Below are positions 25,614 through 33,505 of a stretch of DNA of 64,000 nucleotides, one piece after another. The stretch comes from Streptomyces mutabilis (lineage in GTDB: Bacteria > Actinomycetota > Actinomycetes > Streptomycetales > Streptomycetaceae): positions 1 through 64,000 of the forward strand of contig NZ_BMTT01000007.1 in the NCBI RefSeq assembly GCF_014649815.1, written 5' to 3'. The stretch's first letter is position 1; each line of letters opens with the position of its first letter. Made by a program: the position numbers and the translations under genes. Below the pieces are notes generated by a model, which saw only the letters and a list, made by a program, of their open reading frames with translations, was not told where the DNA came from and did not search any database.

Positions 25614-26563
25614 CAGAACACCTCGCGGACGACGTCCTCGCCCGCCTGGCGCAGACCGCGTCCCGGGACCGGCGTGACGGCCGCCACCTCGACGCCTGCC
25701 CCGACTGCCGGGTCCGCCTGGCCGCCTGGCGGGACATCGGCACCGCCCTGCGCACGGAGGAGGCCGGGCCGGCGCATGCCCCGCCGCCCTTCGACGCGCT
25801 GCTCGGGCCCGTGCTGGCGCCGCGGTCCGCCACCGCGCCGGCCGACGCGGCGCGTCCGGGCGCGGCCCGTGAAGCGGGCGGACTGCGCGCCCTCGTCGGC
25901 CGGCTGGGTGCCGGTGCCCGGTCCGGGGGGCCCGAGCGGTCGTTGCGGACCGCCTGGCAACTCGTCGGGCGGCAGGCCGCGTTGATGCCGAAGGCGTGGG
26001 CTCCGCTGAGCGCCGGCGGGTTCGTCGGAGCCGCCCTGCTCGCCTCGGCGCAGGAGGCGGACCGCTTCGCCCTCCGGCTGTTCGGCGCCGTGGTGGTGCT
26101 GCTGGTGACGTTCGGTGCGCTGGCGGCGGCCCTGCCCCGGCGCGACCCCCGCCAGGAACTGCTCTTCACCCTTCCGGTGTCGCCCGCGGCGGTCTTCCTC
26201 GCGCGACTGACGGTGGTGCTCAGCGCCGACCTGGCGATGGCGATGGCCTGTTCGGCGCTCGTGGACGGACCCGGCTGGTGGCCGGTGGTGTCGAGCTGGC
26301 TCGGGCAGTCCCTGCTGGCCGCGTCCCTCGCGCTGGCCCTGGCGGTCAGACTGGGCCCCGCGCCGGGTGCCGCGGCGGGCGGCGCGGTGTGGCTGCTGGG
26401 CGTGACGAGCGGTCCGCAGGGCCTGTTCAGCACCCCGGTGGGCGCGATGGTGGACACGCTGCTGTCGACGACGCCCTGGACCGTCGCCCTGTCGGCGGTG
26501 CTGCTCGCCTGGGCCGCCGGCGCCATGCGTGCGTACGCACTGCCGGAACCGGCCGAACGATGA
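25610..26563 (+). CDS. Membrane anti-sigma factor of the cluster
   Basis: A 317-residue protein. The cytoplasmic N-terminal domain carries HLDACPDC (H26, C30, C33), the Hx3CxxC motif of zinc-binding anti-sigma domains. From about residue 125 there are about six transmembrane helices (for example FGAVVVLLVTFGALAAALP and LGQSLLAASLALALAVRLG), which is unusual because most ZAS proteins cross the membrane once. It is translationally coupled to the sigma gene (ATGA) and should hold it inactive until a signal arrives, possibly the lantibiotic itself. It is the likely counterpart of PspW/MibW. Confidence 0.85.
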   Translation: MTEHLADDVLARLAQTASRDRRDGRHLDACPDCRVRLAAWRDIGTALRTEEAGPAHAPPPFDALLGPVLAPRSATAPADAARPGAAREAGGLRALVGRLGAGARSGGPERSLRTAWQLVGRQAALMPKAWAPLSAGGFVGAALLASAQEADRFALRLFGAVVVLLVTFGALAAALPRRDPRQELLFTLPVSPAAVFLARLTVVLSADLAMAMACSALVDGPGWWPVVSSWLGQSLLAASLALALAVRLGPAPGAAAGGAVWLLGVTSGPQGLFSTPVGAMVDTLLSTTPWTVALSAVLLAWAAGAMRAYALPEPAER

Positions 26564-26569
26564 CGGCGC

Positions 26570-26594
26570 GAACCGCCGGCGCCCCGGCCGCTAC
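26570..26594 (+). promoter_or_regulatory. ECF sigma-dependent promoter of the permease-ATPase-lipoprotein operon
   Basis: GAACC (26570-26574) and GCTAC (26590-26594) with exactly 15 bp between. This is the pattern I recall as the MibX/PspX consensus. It starts 7 bp after the anti-sigma stop codon and gives a 5' leader of about 135 bases. Confidence 0.85.
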
Positions 26595-26602
26595 GTACTG
26601 GG

Positions 26603-26654
26603 TGTACCGCCGCTCCCGGCCGGCAATCCCCCGGTCGGCCGGAGCGGCGGTACA
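26603..26654 (+). other. Long hairpin in the 5' leader of the ABC operon
   Basis: Perfect 14-bp arms TGTACCGCCGCTCC and GGAGCGGCGGTACA continue inward through a one-base bulge into about six more pairs. The hairpin begins at or just after the expected transcription start. It could end read-through from the sigma operon, attenuate the new transcript or protect its 5' end. Confidence 0.75.
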
Positions 26655-26736
26655 TCCGCGCCGCACCCGGCGCGGGCGGCGCCCCGAGGGACGGGAGCGC
26701 GGCAAGCCACGGGGAAGCACGGGAGGAGCCGGGCAG

Positions 26737-27378
26737 ATGACGGTCGCCACTTGGTGGACGTACGAGGTGCGCCGCTGCGGACATCAGGCCGTCACCCTTC
26801 CGGTGCTGGCCGCCGTTCTCGGATACGTGGGTGTGGCCGCCGGCTCCGAGGACGGCACCCTGCTCGGCCGCACCCTGCTGACCAGCGTGCTGCCCGCCGC
26901 CACGGCGCTGGTCTGCGCGGCGGTGGTGGCCCGCGAGCCGATGCCGGAACTCCACCTGTCGCTGCCCACCCCCTACCCGCGCACCGTCGCCCGCCGGCTC
27001 GCCTGGGTCGCCGCCGTCGCCGCGGTCACCGCCCTCGCGCTGGTGGCGCTGCTGACGGCGACCGGGGAACCACTGGAACCGGGTGCCGCCCTGCTGGAGC
27101 TGGCAGGGCTGGGCGTACTGCTGGGCGGGGCCGCGGTGTGGGCGACGGTACGGTCCGGGGCGACGGCGCCCGCCGGCGGACTGGTCGCCGCCGGCGTCCT
27201 GGCCAAGGTGCTCCTCGTCGACCCGGTCGTTCCCGAGGGAGCCGGCCGGGCGCTGCCCGCGCTGCTGGCCGGCGGCTGGCTGACCGTCCGCGCCCTGCGC
27301 TCCCTGGGCCCCGGCGGCCCTGCGGGCGTACGGCTCGGCCGGGGCGGCGGAATGTACCCCGGCCCGGGGGAGGCGTGA
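26737..27378 (+). CDS. Membrane protein, ABC transporter permease (first of pair)
   Basis: A 213-residue protein with about six hydrophobic segments (VLAAVLGYVGVAAGSEDG, LAWVAAVAAVTALALVALL, LLELAGLGVLLGGAAVWA and others). No enzymatic motif is present. GGGAGGAG lies 8 bp before the ATG. The stop overlaps the next start by one base (TGATG), coupling it to a second permease and then an ATPase. The arrangement resembles the Y/Z permeases of planosporicin-type clusters, proposed to serve export or self-protection. Confidence 0.75.
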   Translation: MTVATWWTYEVRRCGHQAVTLPVLAAVLGYVGVAAGSEDGTLLGRTLLTSVLPAATALVCAAVVAREPMPELHLSLPTPYPRTVARRLAWVAAVAAVTALALVALLTATGEPLEPGAALLELAGLGVLLGGAAVWATVRSGATAPAGGLVAAGVLAKVLLVDPVVPEGAGRALPALLAGGWLTVRALRSLGPGGPAGVRLGRGGGMYPGPGEA

Positions 27379-28172
27379 TGACCGCGCTGCTGTGGACCGT
27401 GCGGTACGAGGCGCTGAGGGCGGCCCGCCGCAAGGTCGTCTGGGGCACGGTGCTCCCCCTGGCCCTGCTGAGCCTGCTGCTCGCCGCGACCTCGCCCGTG
27501 GTCACCGGGCACGACGACCCGGCGGCACGGGTCGGCGCCGCCGCGGTGCTCGTCAACACCTTCTGCACCCTCGGGATCGGGCTCGCCCTCACCGACCGGC
27601 TGCGCCGCGCCCGCGAGGAGCACGGCATGCCGGAACTGCTGGCCGCCACGCCGACCGGCCCGCTGTCCCGCGCCGCCGGCGGCCTCGCCGGGCCGCTCCT
27701 GACCGCGCTCACCCCGGTCGCCGCCCTGCTGCTGCTCCACGCGGCCGTGCTGTCCGTGACCGGCGCCTCCCCGGCGCCCCTGGGCTCGGCGGCGGCTGCC
27801 CTGCTGACGGTGATCCTCCCCGCCACGGTGCTGGTCACGGCGTTCGGCGGGCTGCTGGGCGTCCTACTGCCGGTGGCAGCCGCCCGTGCCGTCGTGGTCG
27901 TGGCGTGGCTGTGGGCCTGTCACTTCCCGCCGGCGTTCTCGCCCGTCCCCACCCCGACCGGCACGGTCCTGTCGCCCCTCGGCGGCTACCCGCTGGTCGC
28001 CTGGGCGCACGCCCCGCAGGTGTGGGCGGCCCGGGAGGGCACCGGCGCGCTGCGTCCCGCGGCCGACGACGCCACCGCGCTGCTCAACCTCACCTGCGTC
28101 CTCACGACGGCCTTGGTCTGCCACGCGCTCGCCCGGCTCGTCGGCACGATCAGACGACACGGAGCATCATGA
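27378..28172 (+). CDS. Membrane protein, ABC transporter permease (second of pair)
   Basis: A 264-residue integral membrane protein with about six helices. It starts [20 protein letters not shown] and shows [17 protein letters not shown] and [15 protein letters not shown]. The cytoplasmic loop [20 protein letters not shown] resembles that of ABC-2 permeases. It is coupled to its neighbours by a 1-bp overlap upstream and a 4-bp overlap downstream. It should form the membrane part of the transporter with the preceding protein. Confidence 0.75.
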   Translation: MTALLWTVRYEALRAARRKVVWGTVLPLALLSLLLAATSPVVTGHDDPAARVGAAAVLVNTFCTLGIGLALTDRLRRAREEHGMPELLAATPTGPLSRAAGGLAGPLLTALTPVAALLLLHAAVLSVTGASPAPLGSAAAALLTVILPATVLVTAFGGLLGVLLPVAAARAVVVVAWLWACHFPPAFSPVPTPTGTVLSPLGGYPLVAWAHAPQVWAAREGTGALRPAADDATALLNLTCVLTTALVCHALARLVGTIRRHGAS

Positions 28173-29071
28173 ACATCACCACGGAGCGACTGACGAAGGA
28201 CCACCCCGGCGGCCGGCGCGCACTGGACGGTGTGGACCTGCACATCGAGAGCGGCACCGTCGGACTGCTGGGCGCCAACGGCGCGGGCAAGACCACGCTG
28301 CTGCGGCTCGTCACCGGAGTGCTGCGCCCCACGTCCGGCAGGATCGTCGTCGGCGGGCACGACCTGGCGACCACCGCGGGCCTCACCGCCGTCAAACGCG
28401 GCCTCGGCTACCTGCCGCAAGAACTCTCCCTCTACCCGGACCTGACGGTGCGCGAGTTCCTCGACTACATAGGCGTACTGAAGGGCATCCACGACAAGCG
28501 CGACCGCCGCCGGCAGGTCGAGGCACGGATCGCCGAGGTCGGCCTGGAGGAACGGGCGGGGGACCGGCTGGCCGGCTTCTCCGGCGGCATGAAACGCCGG
28601 GTCGGCATCGCTCAGGCGCTGCTGGGCGACCCGTCACTGCTGATCGTCGACGAGCCCACCGCCGGCCTCGACCCGCACGAGCGGATGCGGTTCCGCACCC
28701 TGCTCGCCGGGCTCGGCCGGGGCCGCACCGTCCTGCTGTCCACCCACATCCTCGACGACGTCGCCCAGACCTGCCCCGAGGTCGCGGTCCTCTCCGCGGG
28801 CCGCCTGGTCTTCCACGACGCCACCGCCGCCCTGGTCAGCGAGGCCGCGGGCTGCACCTACGTGTACGGTCCGGCCGGCGCCGTCGGCGGACCGCCGCCC
28901 GGCGCCGAGGTGGTCAGCGCGGTGGCCACCGCCGAGGGCGCCCAGTACCGCATCGTCACGACCACCCCGCCCGCCGGCTCCCGGCCGGTCGAACCGTCCC
29001 TGGAGGACGGGTACGCCGCCCTGCTCGGCGCCCACCGTGCGGGACACCGCGCGGGCACCACCGGAAAGTGA
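28169..29071 (+). CDS. ABC transporter ATPase
   Basis: A 300-residue ATPase. Walker [15 protein letters not shown]-loop [12 protein letters not shown], signature [15 protein letters not shown], Walker [14 protein letters not shown] and switch His in [10 protein letters not shown] are all intact. The last 90 residues are a variable regulatory tail. The ATG overlaps the permease stop by 4 bp. Third gene of the ECF-controlled operon; it powers the permease pair. Confidence 0.85.
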   Translation: MNITTERLTKDHPGGRRALDGVDLHIESGTVGLLGANGAGKTTLLRLVTGVLRPTSGRIVVGGHDLATTAGLTAVKRGLGYLPQELSLYPDLTVREFLDYIGVLKGIHDKRDRRRQVEARIAEVGLEERAGDRLAGFSGGMKRRVGIAQALLGDPSLLIVDEPTAGLDPHERMRFRTLLAGLGRGRTVLLSTHILDDVAQTCPEVAVLSAGRLVFHDATAALVSEAAGCTYVYGPAGAVGGPPPGAEVVSAVATAEGAQYRIVTTTPPAGSRPVEPSLEDGYAALLGAHRAGHRAGTTGK

Positions 29072-29082
29072 GGTACCGGCAC

Positions 29083-29526
29083 ATGACCACCACCGTCCAC
29101 GTCCGCCGCGCCGCCGACGAGCGCCCCGCACCGCACCGCCGGCGAACCGCGCCGGGCGTCCTGGCCGGCCTCGCCGGTCTGTCCCTGCTCGTGCTGACCG
29201 CCTGCGGGGGAAGCGGCCGCACCGACCCCGACACCACCGACCCGGTGCCGCTGCCCAGCCCCACCAGTACCGCGCAGCAGATGAGCGAGAAGAACCTCGG
29301 CTACACCTGGCCGTTGACGGTCGACCACGGCACCGCCGAGTGCCGCGAGGGCGACCAGGCCGTGTTCACCGTCCCCGACGGCACCACCTACGCGCTCAAC
29401 GGACGTGCCCGGGAGGCCGGTTACCGGGACATCGGGCCGGTGCGCGCGACCGGCGACGGGGGCGACAAGGTGAGCCTCGGCCCGCTGCTCAGCCGCACGA
29501 TGGGTCTCTGCCGGGTCCCTGGGTAG
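29083..29526 (+). CDS. Small lipoprotein of the lantibiotic cluster
   Basis: A 147-residue protein with an Arg-rich start, a hydrophobic signal ([17 protein letters not shown]) and a lipobox ending LTAC, so Cys about residue 42 should be lipidated and the protein anchored outside the membrane. The mature part is 105 residues with two more Cys that could form a disulfide. It follows the ATPase by 11 bp. Planosporicin and microbisporicin clusters encode a lipoprotein (Q) in this context, thought to aid immunity; that role is inferred. Confidence 0.75.
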   Translation: MTTTVHVRRAADERPAPHRRRTAPGVLAGLAGLSLLVLTACGGSGRTDPDTTDPVPLPSPTSTAQQMSEKNLGYTWPLTVDHGTAECREGDQAVFTVPDGTTYALNGRAREAGYRDIGPVRATGDGGDKVSLGPLLSRTMGLCRVPG

Positions 29527-29589
29527 CCCAACAGGGTCCGCGCGTCAGCGGGTTGACCGCCGGTGACGCCCGGGAGCCGAGGAGTCGAG

Positions 29590-29692
29590 GGGCCCGAAGA
29601 AGCCGAGGAGGCCGAAGAAGCCGAGGGGGCCGAAGAGGGAAGCCGAAGAAGCCGAACGAGCCGAAGAACCGAAGAACCGAAGAAGCCGACAC
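29590..29692 (+). repeat. Degenerate 9-bp purine-rich tandem repeats
   Basis: About ten imperfect copies of GARGARGCC (for example GAAGAAGCC, GAGGAGGCC and GAACGAGCC) run between the lipoprotein stop and the LuxR start. They could be decayed coding repeats, a binding array or an RNA leader element. If translated they would encode Glu-Glu-Ala repeats, but the frame has no ribosome binding site. Confidence 0.7.
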
Positions 29693-29748
29693 CCAGAAAG
29701 TCAGGACACCGCAACCAAGCAAGAACGATCAACTCGGGGGAAACCGCT

Positions 29749-30618
29749 GTGCAACCGCAGGATCACGACCACGACCAGCGTGACCAGCAGAACCGTCCCA
29801 TACTCCACAGCCGCCACGCCGCGGACACCACGACCGGGCCCGACGTCCTGGTCCACTCCGGCCTCGGCGACTACTTCACCACGCCGTACGCCCCGCTCTG
29901 CCGGCTCCGCTCAGGCCTGCGCCGCGTGGAGTTCGTCGACGACGAGGACCTCACCGCACCCGGCCGCCCGCTCGACCTGCCCGTGCTGGTGCCGGTGATC
30001 AGCGAACCCCAGGCCGACAGCCTGCGGGCCGTCCGGGCCCGGCACCCGATGTCCCTGCTCGTCGCCGTCACCCACGACATCTCTGGGCTGCGGACCTATT
30101 ACGGGATCCGGGCCGGCGCCGACTTCGTCCTCAACCTCGCCATACCCGGTGACGCCCAGACCGACCTGCTGCGCGCGCACATCCGGGCCCACCGCATGAC
30201 CACGCCGGCCCGCTCCGGCCCGGCCGCCGACCCCGCCGTGGCCCGGCTCCGCGCCATACCGGTCGGCCACGTCCGGGACCAGGGCCACGGTCGGGAGGGG
30301 GGCCGCGAGCAGGACCAGGGCCGGGGCCACGGCGTCAGGTACGGCACCGACGACCGGCGCGCGGACCAGGCCCTGCGCGGCTCGCCCGAACCGCCCCCGG
30401 CGCCCGCCCCGCACGAGTACGACAGGGAGCTGGTGCGGCTGCTCTGCACGGCCATGACCGTGACCGAGATCGCCCGCCACTACTACTGCTCGGAACGGTC
30501 CATGTACCGCCGCATCCGCAAGCTGTACGACGCGCTGGGCGTCGGCAGCCGGGCCGAGCTGATGTCGGCCGCCGGCCGGCTCGGCCTGCACCGGCAGTGC
30601 CGCGACCGCGTCGGCTGA
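29749..30618 (+). CDS. LuxR-family transcriptional regulator of the cluster
   Basis: A 289-residue regulator. Residues 25-150 look like a degenerate receiver domain (LVPVISEPQADSLRAVRARH, VAVTHDISGLRTYYGIRAGA). A His/Arg/Gly-rich linker follows, then a LuxR-type helix-turn-helix (LLCTAMTVTEIARHYYCSER with SMYRRIRKLYDALGV). No phospho-acceptor Asp is evident. GTG at 29749 with GGGGG 8 bp upstream is preferred over an earlier ATG (29563) that would translate the tandem repeats. In planosporicin-type systems the LuxR protein activates the lanABC operon. Confidence 0.82.
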   Translation: MQPQDHDHDQRDQQNRPILHSRHAADTTTGPDVLVHSGLGDYFTTPYAPLCRLRSGLRRVEFVDDEDLTAPGRPLDLPVLVPVISEPQADSLRAVRARHPMSLLVAVTHDISGLRTYYGIRAGADFVLNLAIPGDAQTDLLRAHIRAHRMTTPARSGPAADPAVARLRAIPVGHVRDQGHGREGGREQDQGRGHGVRYGTDDRRADQALRGSPEPPPAPAPHEYDRELVRLLCTAMTVTEIARHYYCSERSMYRRIRKLYDALGVGSRAELMSAAGRLGLHRQCRDRVG

Positions 30619-30636
30619 GCGCGCGCCACCCGCCCA

Positions 30637-30681
30637 CCGTCCGCCGACGGCCCGGACGTCTCCGGTGCCGTCGGCGGACGG
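30637..30681. terminator. Bidirectional terminator
   Basis: CCGTCCGCCGACGG and CCGTCGGCGGACGG form a perfect 14-bp stem with a 17-base loop between the convergent luxR and ABC immunity genes. Confidence 0.8.
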
Positions 30682-30685
30682 CCGG

Positions 30686-31435
30686 TCAGCCGACGCCGGC
30701 ATCGGCGGTCTCCAGCAGCCGGAAGAACCCGGCCTCCACGTCACCGTCCAGGGCCAGCCCGACCAGCGAACCCTCGTACCGGGTGCGGCCGGCCACCAGC
30801 ACCTGCACCCGGTCGCACACCTGGGTGACCTCGGCGAGCTGGTGGCTGGCGATCAGCACCGCCGCCCCCTCGGCGGCGAGCGAGCGGATGATGCCGCGCA
30901 TCTCGCGGATGCCGACGGGGTCGAGGCCGTTGGTGGGCTCGTCGAGCACGATCAGCCGGGGCCGGGCCAGCAGGGCCACGGCGATGCCCAGCCGCCAGCG
31001 CATGCCCAGCGAGTACTCCTTGACCCTGCGCCCCCGCGACTCGGTCATCGACACCAGCCGCAGCGCCGGTTCGATCCACTCCTCGGGCACCCCGCGCAGC
31101 CTCGCGTGCACCCGCATCGTCTCGTCGCCGGTCAGCGTCGGCCACAGGCCGGGCACCTCGATCAGTGCCCCGACCTGGGCCAGCGACTCCCGCCCGACCG
31201 GCCGACCGAGGATCTCGATGGCGCCCGACGTCGGCCGCTGCAGGCCCAGCAGCGCCTTCATCAGCGTCGTCTTGCCCGCGCCGTTCGGCCCCAGCAGCCC
31301 GTAGACCTCGCCGGCGCCGACCGTGAGGTCCACGCCGGACAGGGCGCGGTGGGAGCCGTAGTGCTTGTGCAGCTGGCGGATGACGAGCGCCGGCGTCGCC
31401 GGGGCGCCCGGGCTGTGCGGTGTCGGCATGCTCAC
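30686..31435 (-). CDS. lanF: Lantibiotic immunity ABC transporter ATPase (LanF-like)
   Basis: A 249-residue ATPase of the LanF type. Walker [17 protein letters not shown], an E-loop at the Q-loop position (ALIEVPGLWPTL) instead of Gln, which is characteristic of LanF immunity ATPases, signature EYSLGMRWRLGIAVAL, Walker B LIVLDEPTNGLDP. GTG at 31435 is used because AAGGAG lies 8 bp upstream; ATG at 31429 is an alternative. It is second in a two-gene operon with the permease and should expel the lantibiotic from the producer's membrane. Confidence 0.88.
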   Translation of the reverse strand: MSMPTPHSPGAPATPALVIRQLHKHYGSHRALSGVDLTVGAGEVYGLLGPNGAGKTTLMKALLGLQRPTSGAIEILGRPVGRESLAQVGALIEVPGLWPTLTGDETMRVHARLRGVPEEWIEPALRLVSMTESRGRRVKEYSLGMRWRLGIAVALLARPRLIVLDEPTNGLDPVGIREMRGIIRSLAAEGAAVLIASHQLAEVTQVCDRVQVLVAGRTRYEGSLVGLALDGDVEAGFFRLLETADAGVG

Positions 31436-31437
31436 GG

Positions 31438-32244
31438 TCAGATCTCCTTGCGGCTCATGTGCAGGCTGCCGGCGACCAGCAGGAGGGCGGTCAGCACGGC
31501 GGCCAGGGCCACCGCGAGCGGGATGGCCGACATCTCGGTCACCGGACTGTCGTCGGGCAGCGGCACCCCGTTGGGCCCGATCCCGGCCAGCGGCAGCACC
31601 ACTCGCATCGGCCAGGAGAACGGCACCGCGTACCAGAAGGACTTGTCCGAGACGAGCGCACCGCACAGCAGCCCCGCGACGCCCACCCCGATGCCGGGGC
31701 CCATGCCCCACACCAGGACGACCAGCACGGCCAGCGCGGTCATGGACAGCCCCACCAGCCACGGCAGGTACACCGCCGCCGCGACGGTGCCCATCGCCTC
31801 CGGGAACTTCCCGCTGATCGCCGCCCCCAGGGAGAGCATGACCAGCAGCACCGTGGAGGAGACGAGGCCCAGCACGCCCAGCATGGCCACCTTGCCGACG
31901 AAGTAGCGCCACCGGGGCACCCCGTAGGACAGCAGCAGCCGCCAGGCGTCCTGGTCGGCGCGGACCGACAGCGCCGCGGCCAGACCCGCGGTCATCGGGA
32001 CCAGCACGCCCCAGAACTCCAGCGTCACGTTCCGGAACACCTCGAAGGTCTGCCCGGCCTTCGCCTCGGAGGAGCCGAGGGAGCCCAGGAACAGCGGAAC
32101 GGTGATGATCACGGGGGCGAGCAGGTGGTACCACGGCAGAAACCCCCGCTTGTTGCGGGCGAGTTCGGTGCCCACCACGGTCACCAGCGAGGGGTTGTCG
32201 CGTTTCCCCGGCGCGGGAGGGGGCTGGACGGCCGTCTCGTGCAC
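31438..32244 (-). CDS. lanE: Lantibiotic immunity ABC permease (LanE/LanG-like)
   Basis: A 268-residue membrane protein with six predicted helices in LanE/MutE style. It starts with a soluble 20 residues, then SLVTVVGTELARNKRGFLPW, a pattern typical of these permeases, and FRNVTLEFWGVLVPMTAGLA. Only one permease accompanies the ATPase, as in the EF arrangement of microbisporicin, whereas classical systems use LanFEG. The promoter lies 62-86 bp upstream and is of the cluster's ECF type. Confidence 0.85.
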   Translation of the reverse strand: MHETAVQPPPAPGKRDNPSLVTVVGTELARNKRGFLPWYHLLAPVIITVPLFLGSLGSSEAKAGQTFEVFRNVTLEFWGVLVPMTAGLAAALSVRADQDAWRLLLSYGVPRWRYFVGKVAMLGVLGLVSSTVLLVMLSLGAAISGKFPEAMGTVAAAVYLPWLVGLSMTALAVLVVLVWGMGPGIGVGVAGLLCGALVSDKSFWYAVPFSWPMRVVLPLAGIGPNGVPLPDDSPVTEMSAIPLAVALAAVLTALLLVAGSLHMSRKEI

Positions 32245-32305
32245 GATGAGTTCTCCTGCCTGGCCACTGTCGGTGACGCCATGGACGACGAGTACGTACG
32301 GGTAC

Positions 32306-32330
32306 GTAGCGGCGGCGGGAGGACCGGTTC
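32306..32330 (-). promoter_or_regulatory. ECF sigma-dependent promoter of the immunity operon
   Basis: On the minus strand GAACC (32330-32326), 15 bp, GCTAC (32310-32306), identical in form to the promoter at 26570. It places immunity under the same sigma factor. Confidence 0.85.
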
Positions 32331-32473
32331 ACCGCCGGCGCGGTGGCAGTCGGCGGACAGCTGCCCGATGGTGTCAGCCGCCTGCCAATCGACCCGGCGG
32401 ACGGGGACAGGCGCCGGGGCCGGATGTGAGGCTCGTGGACGTTCCGGTTCCACTGCTGTCAAGGAGGGCCACG

Positions 32474-32797
32474 ATGAAGAAGACGAAGCCGGGCACGCTG
32501 CGCCGCACGCTCGCCGTCGGCGCCATGACCATCGCGCTCGGCGGCCTCGTCGCGCCGGTCGCGTCGGCCGGCACCGCGTCCGCCGCGCCCCCCGCGGCCG
32601 AGGTGGGCGTCCTGAAGACCTGGCACGCCACCGTGCAGTGCCAGATCGTCCGCATCAGCGACAACAACGTCGTCGGGTACGACCGGGCGGACGGCTCCGG
32701 CAACTCCAAGGACGCGGCCATCAAGGACGCCAAGCGCAACGTGCCCGTCCCGTCGGGGCACTACAAGCGCCACTGCGACGCGAAGCGTGTCTGGTAG
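32474..32797 (+). CDS. Small secreted protein
   Basis: A 107-residue protein with a clear Sec signal peptide (Lys/Arg-rich start, hydrophobic LAVGAMTIALGGLVAPVASA, likely cleavage after ASA). The mature part is about 70 residues with two cysteines (VQCQIVR and RHCDAKRVW), basic, and rich in Asp/Asn/Lys. AAGGAGG lies 7 bp before the ATG. I do not recognise a domain. It is divergent from the immunity operon and followed by a strong terminator; a role in the lantibiotic cluster is possible but unsupported. Confidence 0.7.
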   Translation: MKKTKPGTLRRTLAVGAMTIALGGLVAPVASAGTASAAPPAAEVGVLKTWHATVQCQIVRISDNNVVGYDRADGSGNSKDAAIKDAKRNVPVPSGHYKRHCDAKRVW

Positions 32798-32837
32798 AAC
32801 GGAGAAGAGGCCGCACGCAGGCCCCACGGAAGTTGTG

Positions 32838-32875
32838 GGGAGGAAGGGGGGAGACGCGTCTCCCCCCTTCCTCCC
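32838..32875 (+). terminator. 38-bp perfect palindrome, terminator
   Basis: Every base pairs from 32838 to 32875, with GGAGGAAGGGGGG on the left and its complement on the right meeting at ACGCGT. It lies 40 bp after the secreted-protein stop and 28 bp before the next gene. Confidence 0.85.
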
Positions 32876-32903
32876 GTCCCTCCCCGAACAGGAGCGAGTG
32901 CCC

Positions 32904-33137
32904 GTGTCCGAAGAGCGAGGCGTCTACGAGCTGCGGCTGGGCCTGTACGCGAGTCAGGAGGAGGCGGAGAAGATCAAGGAACGCGTCGCCGCCCTCCTGT
33001 GCCCGGATCCCGACCACGCGCCGCCGTGCCCGGTGCCCTGGTCGATGCTCCTGCTGAGCGAGGACCACCTGGACGAACCCGACGCTTACGCCGAGCTGGT
33101 CGAGCAGGCGAAGATCGAGGGTCGTCCCCGGTCGTAG
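32904..33137 (+). CDS. Hypothetical protein, 77 residues
   Basis: A small acidic protein starting VSEERGVYELRLGLYASQEE with a helical middle (AEKIKERVAALLC) and two cysteines near CPDPDHAPPC. No known domain is recognised; similar short ORFs occur in other Streptomyces. GTG at 32904 has AGGAG 9 bp upstream; the reading frame open further upstream crosses the palindromic terminator and is not believable. Confidence 0.6.
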   Translation: MSEERGVYELRLGLYASQEEAEKIKERVAALLCPDPDHAPPCPVPWSMLLLSEDHLDEPDAYAELVEQAKIEGRPRS

Positions 33138-33505
33138 CCGTAGCCGTACCGGTAGCCGAATCCGCCCGTGCCGCAGCCCCGTCCGCGGCCGGGCGGATTC
33201 TGTGTTCCTCGACGCGTGCCCGGTCCGTGCGTGCCCGGTCCGTGCGTGGGCGGCCGTGATCGCGGTGCGTTGACAGCCGGCGGCGGCGTGCGTGTAATGA
33301 GGGTGGTGCCGCGTGGCGCCGGTCAAAGAGCGGTGGGCCGGCCGGCGATCGGGCGAGCACCCTGGCTCAAGGGGTACGTGATGAGTTACTGCTCCACGCC
33401 CTGACACGACGCAGCGCTTCCGCACGTCGTCGTCCTCTCTCTTCTTCTCTTCTCTCTTCTTCTCTTCACATTTCCCGGCACCGTGCCGCGCCGCGGCCTG
33501 CCGTC
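33138..33505 (+). promoter_or_regulatory. Intergenic leader with mini-ORF and polypyrimidine tract
   Basis: A 368-bp gap. It holds a 7-codon reading frame (33381-33404, MSYCSTP) preceded by AAGGGG at good spacing, then a 35-base polypyrimidine run of TCTTC/TCTCT units (about 33433-33467). Both precede the reductase-hemerythrin gene, and the mini-ORF might be a regulatory uORF. Confidence 0.35.

Noticed and set aside
29660-29700. ECF-type promoter within the repeats before luxR
   Set aside because: GAACC occurs twice (29666 and 29674), but the sequences 15 bp downstream are CCGAC and CAGAA, not GCTAC.
29563-29748. N-terminal extension of the LuxR regulator by 62 Glu/Arg-rich residues
   Set aside because: It would translate the 9-bp tandem repeats and has no ribosome binding site, whereas GTG 29749 has GGGGG at good spacing.
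33168-33404. A 78-codon plus-strand ORF in the gap before the reductase-hemerythrin gene
   Set aside because: Pro/Arg/Gly-rich composition of GC-skewed non-coding sequence, no ribosome binding site for the long form; only the last 7 codons have a start signal.
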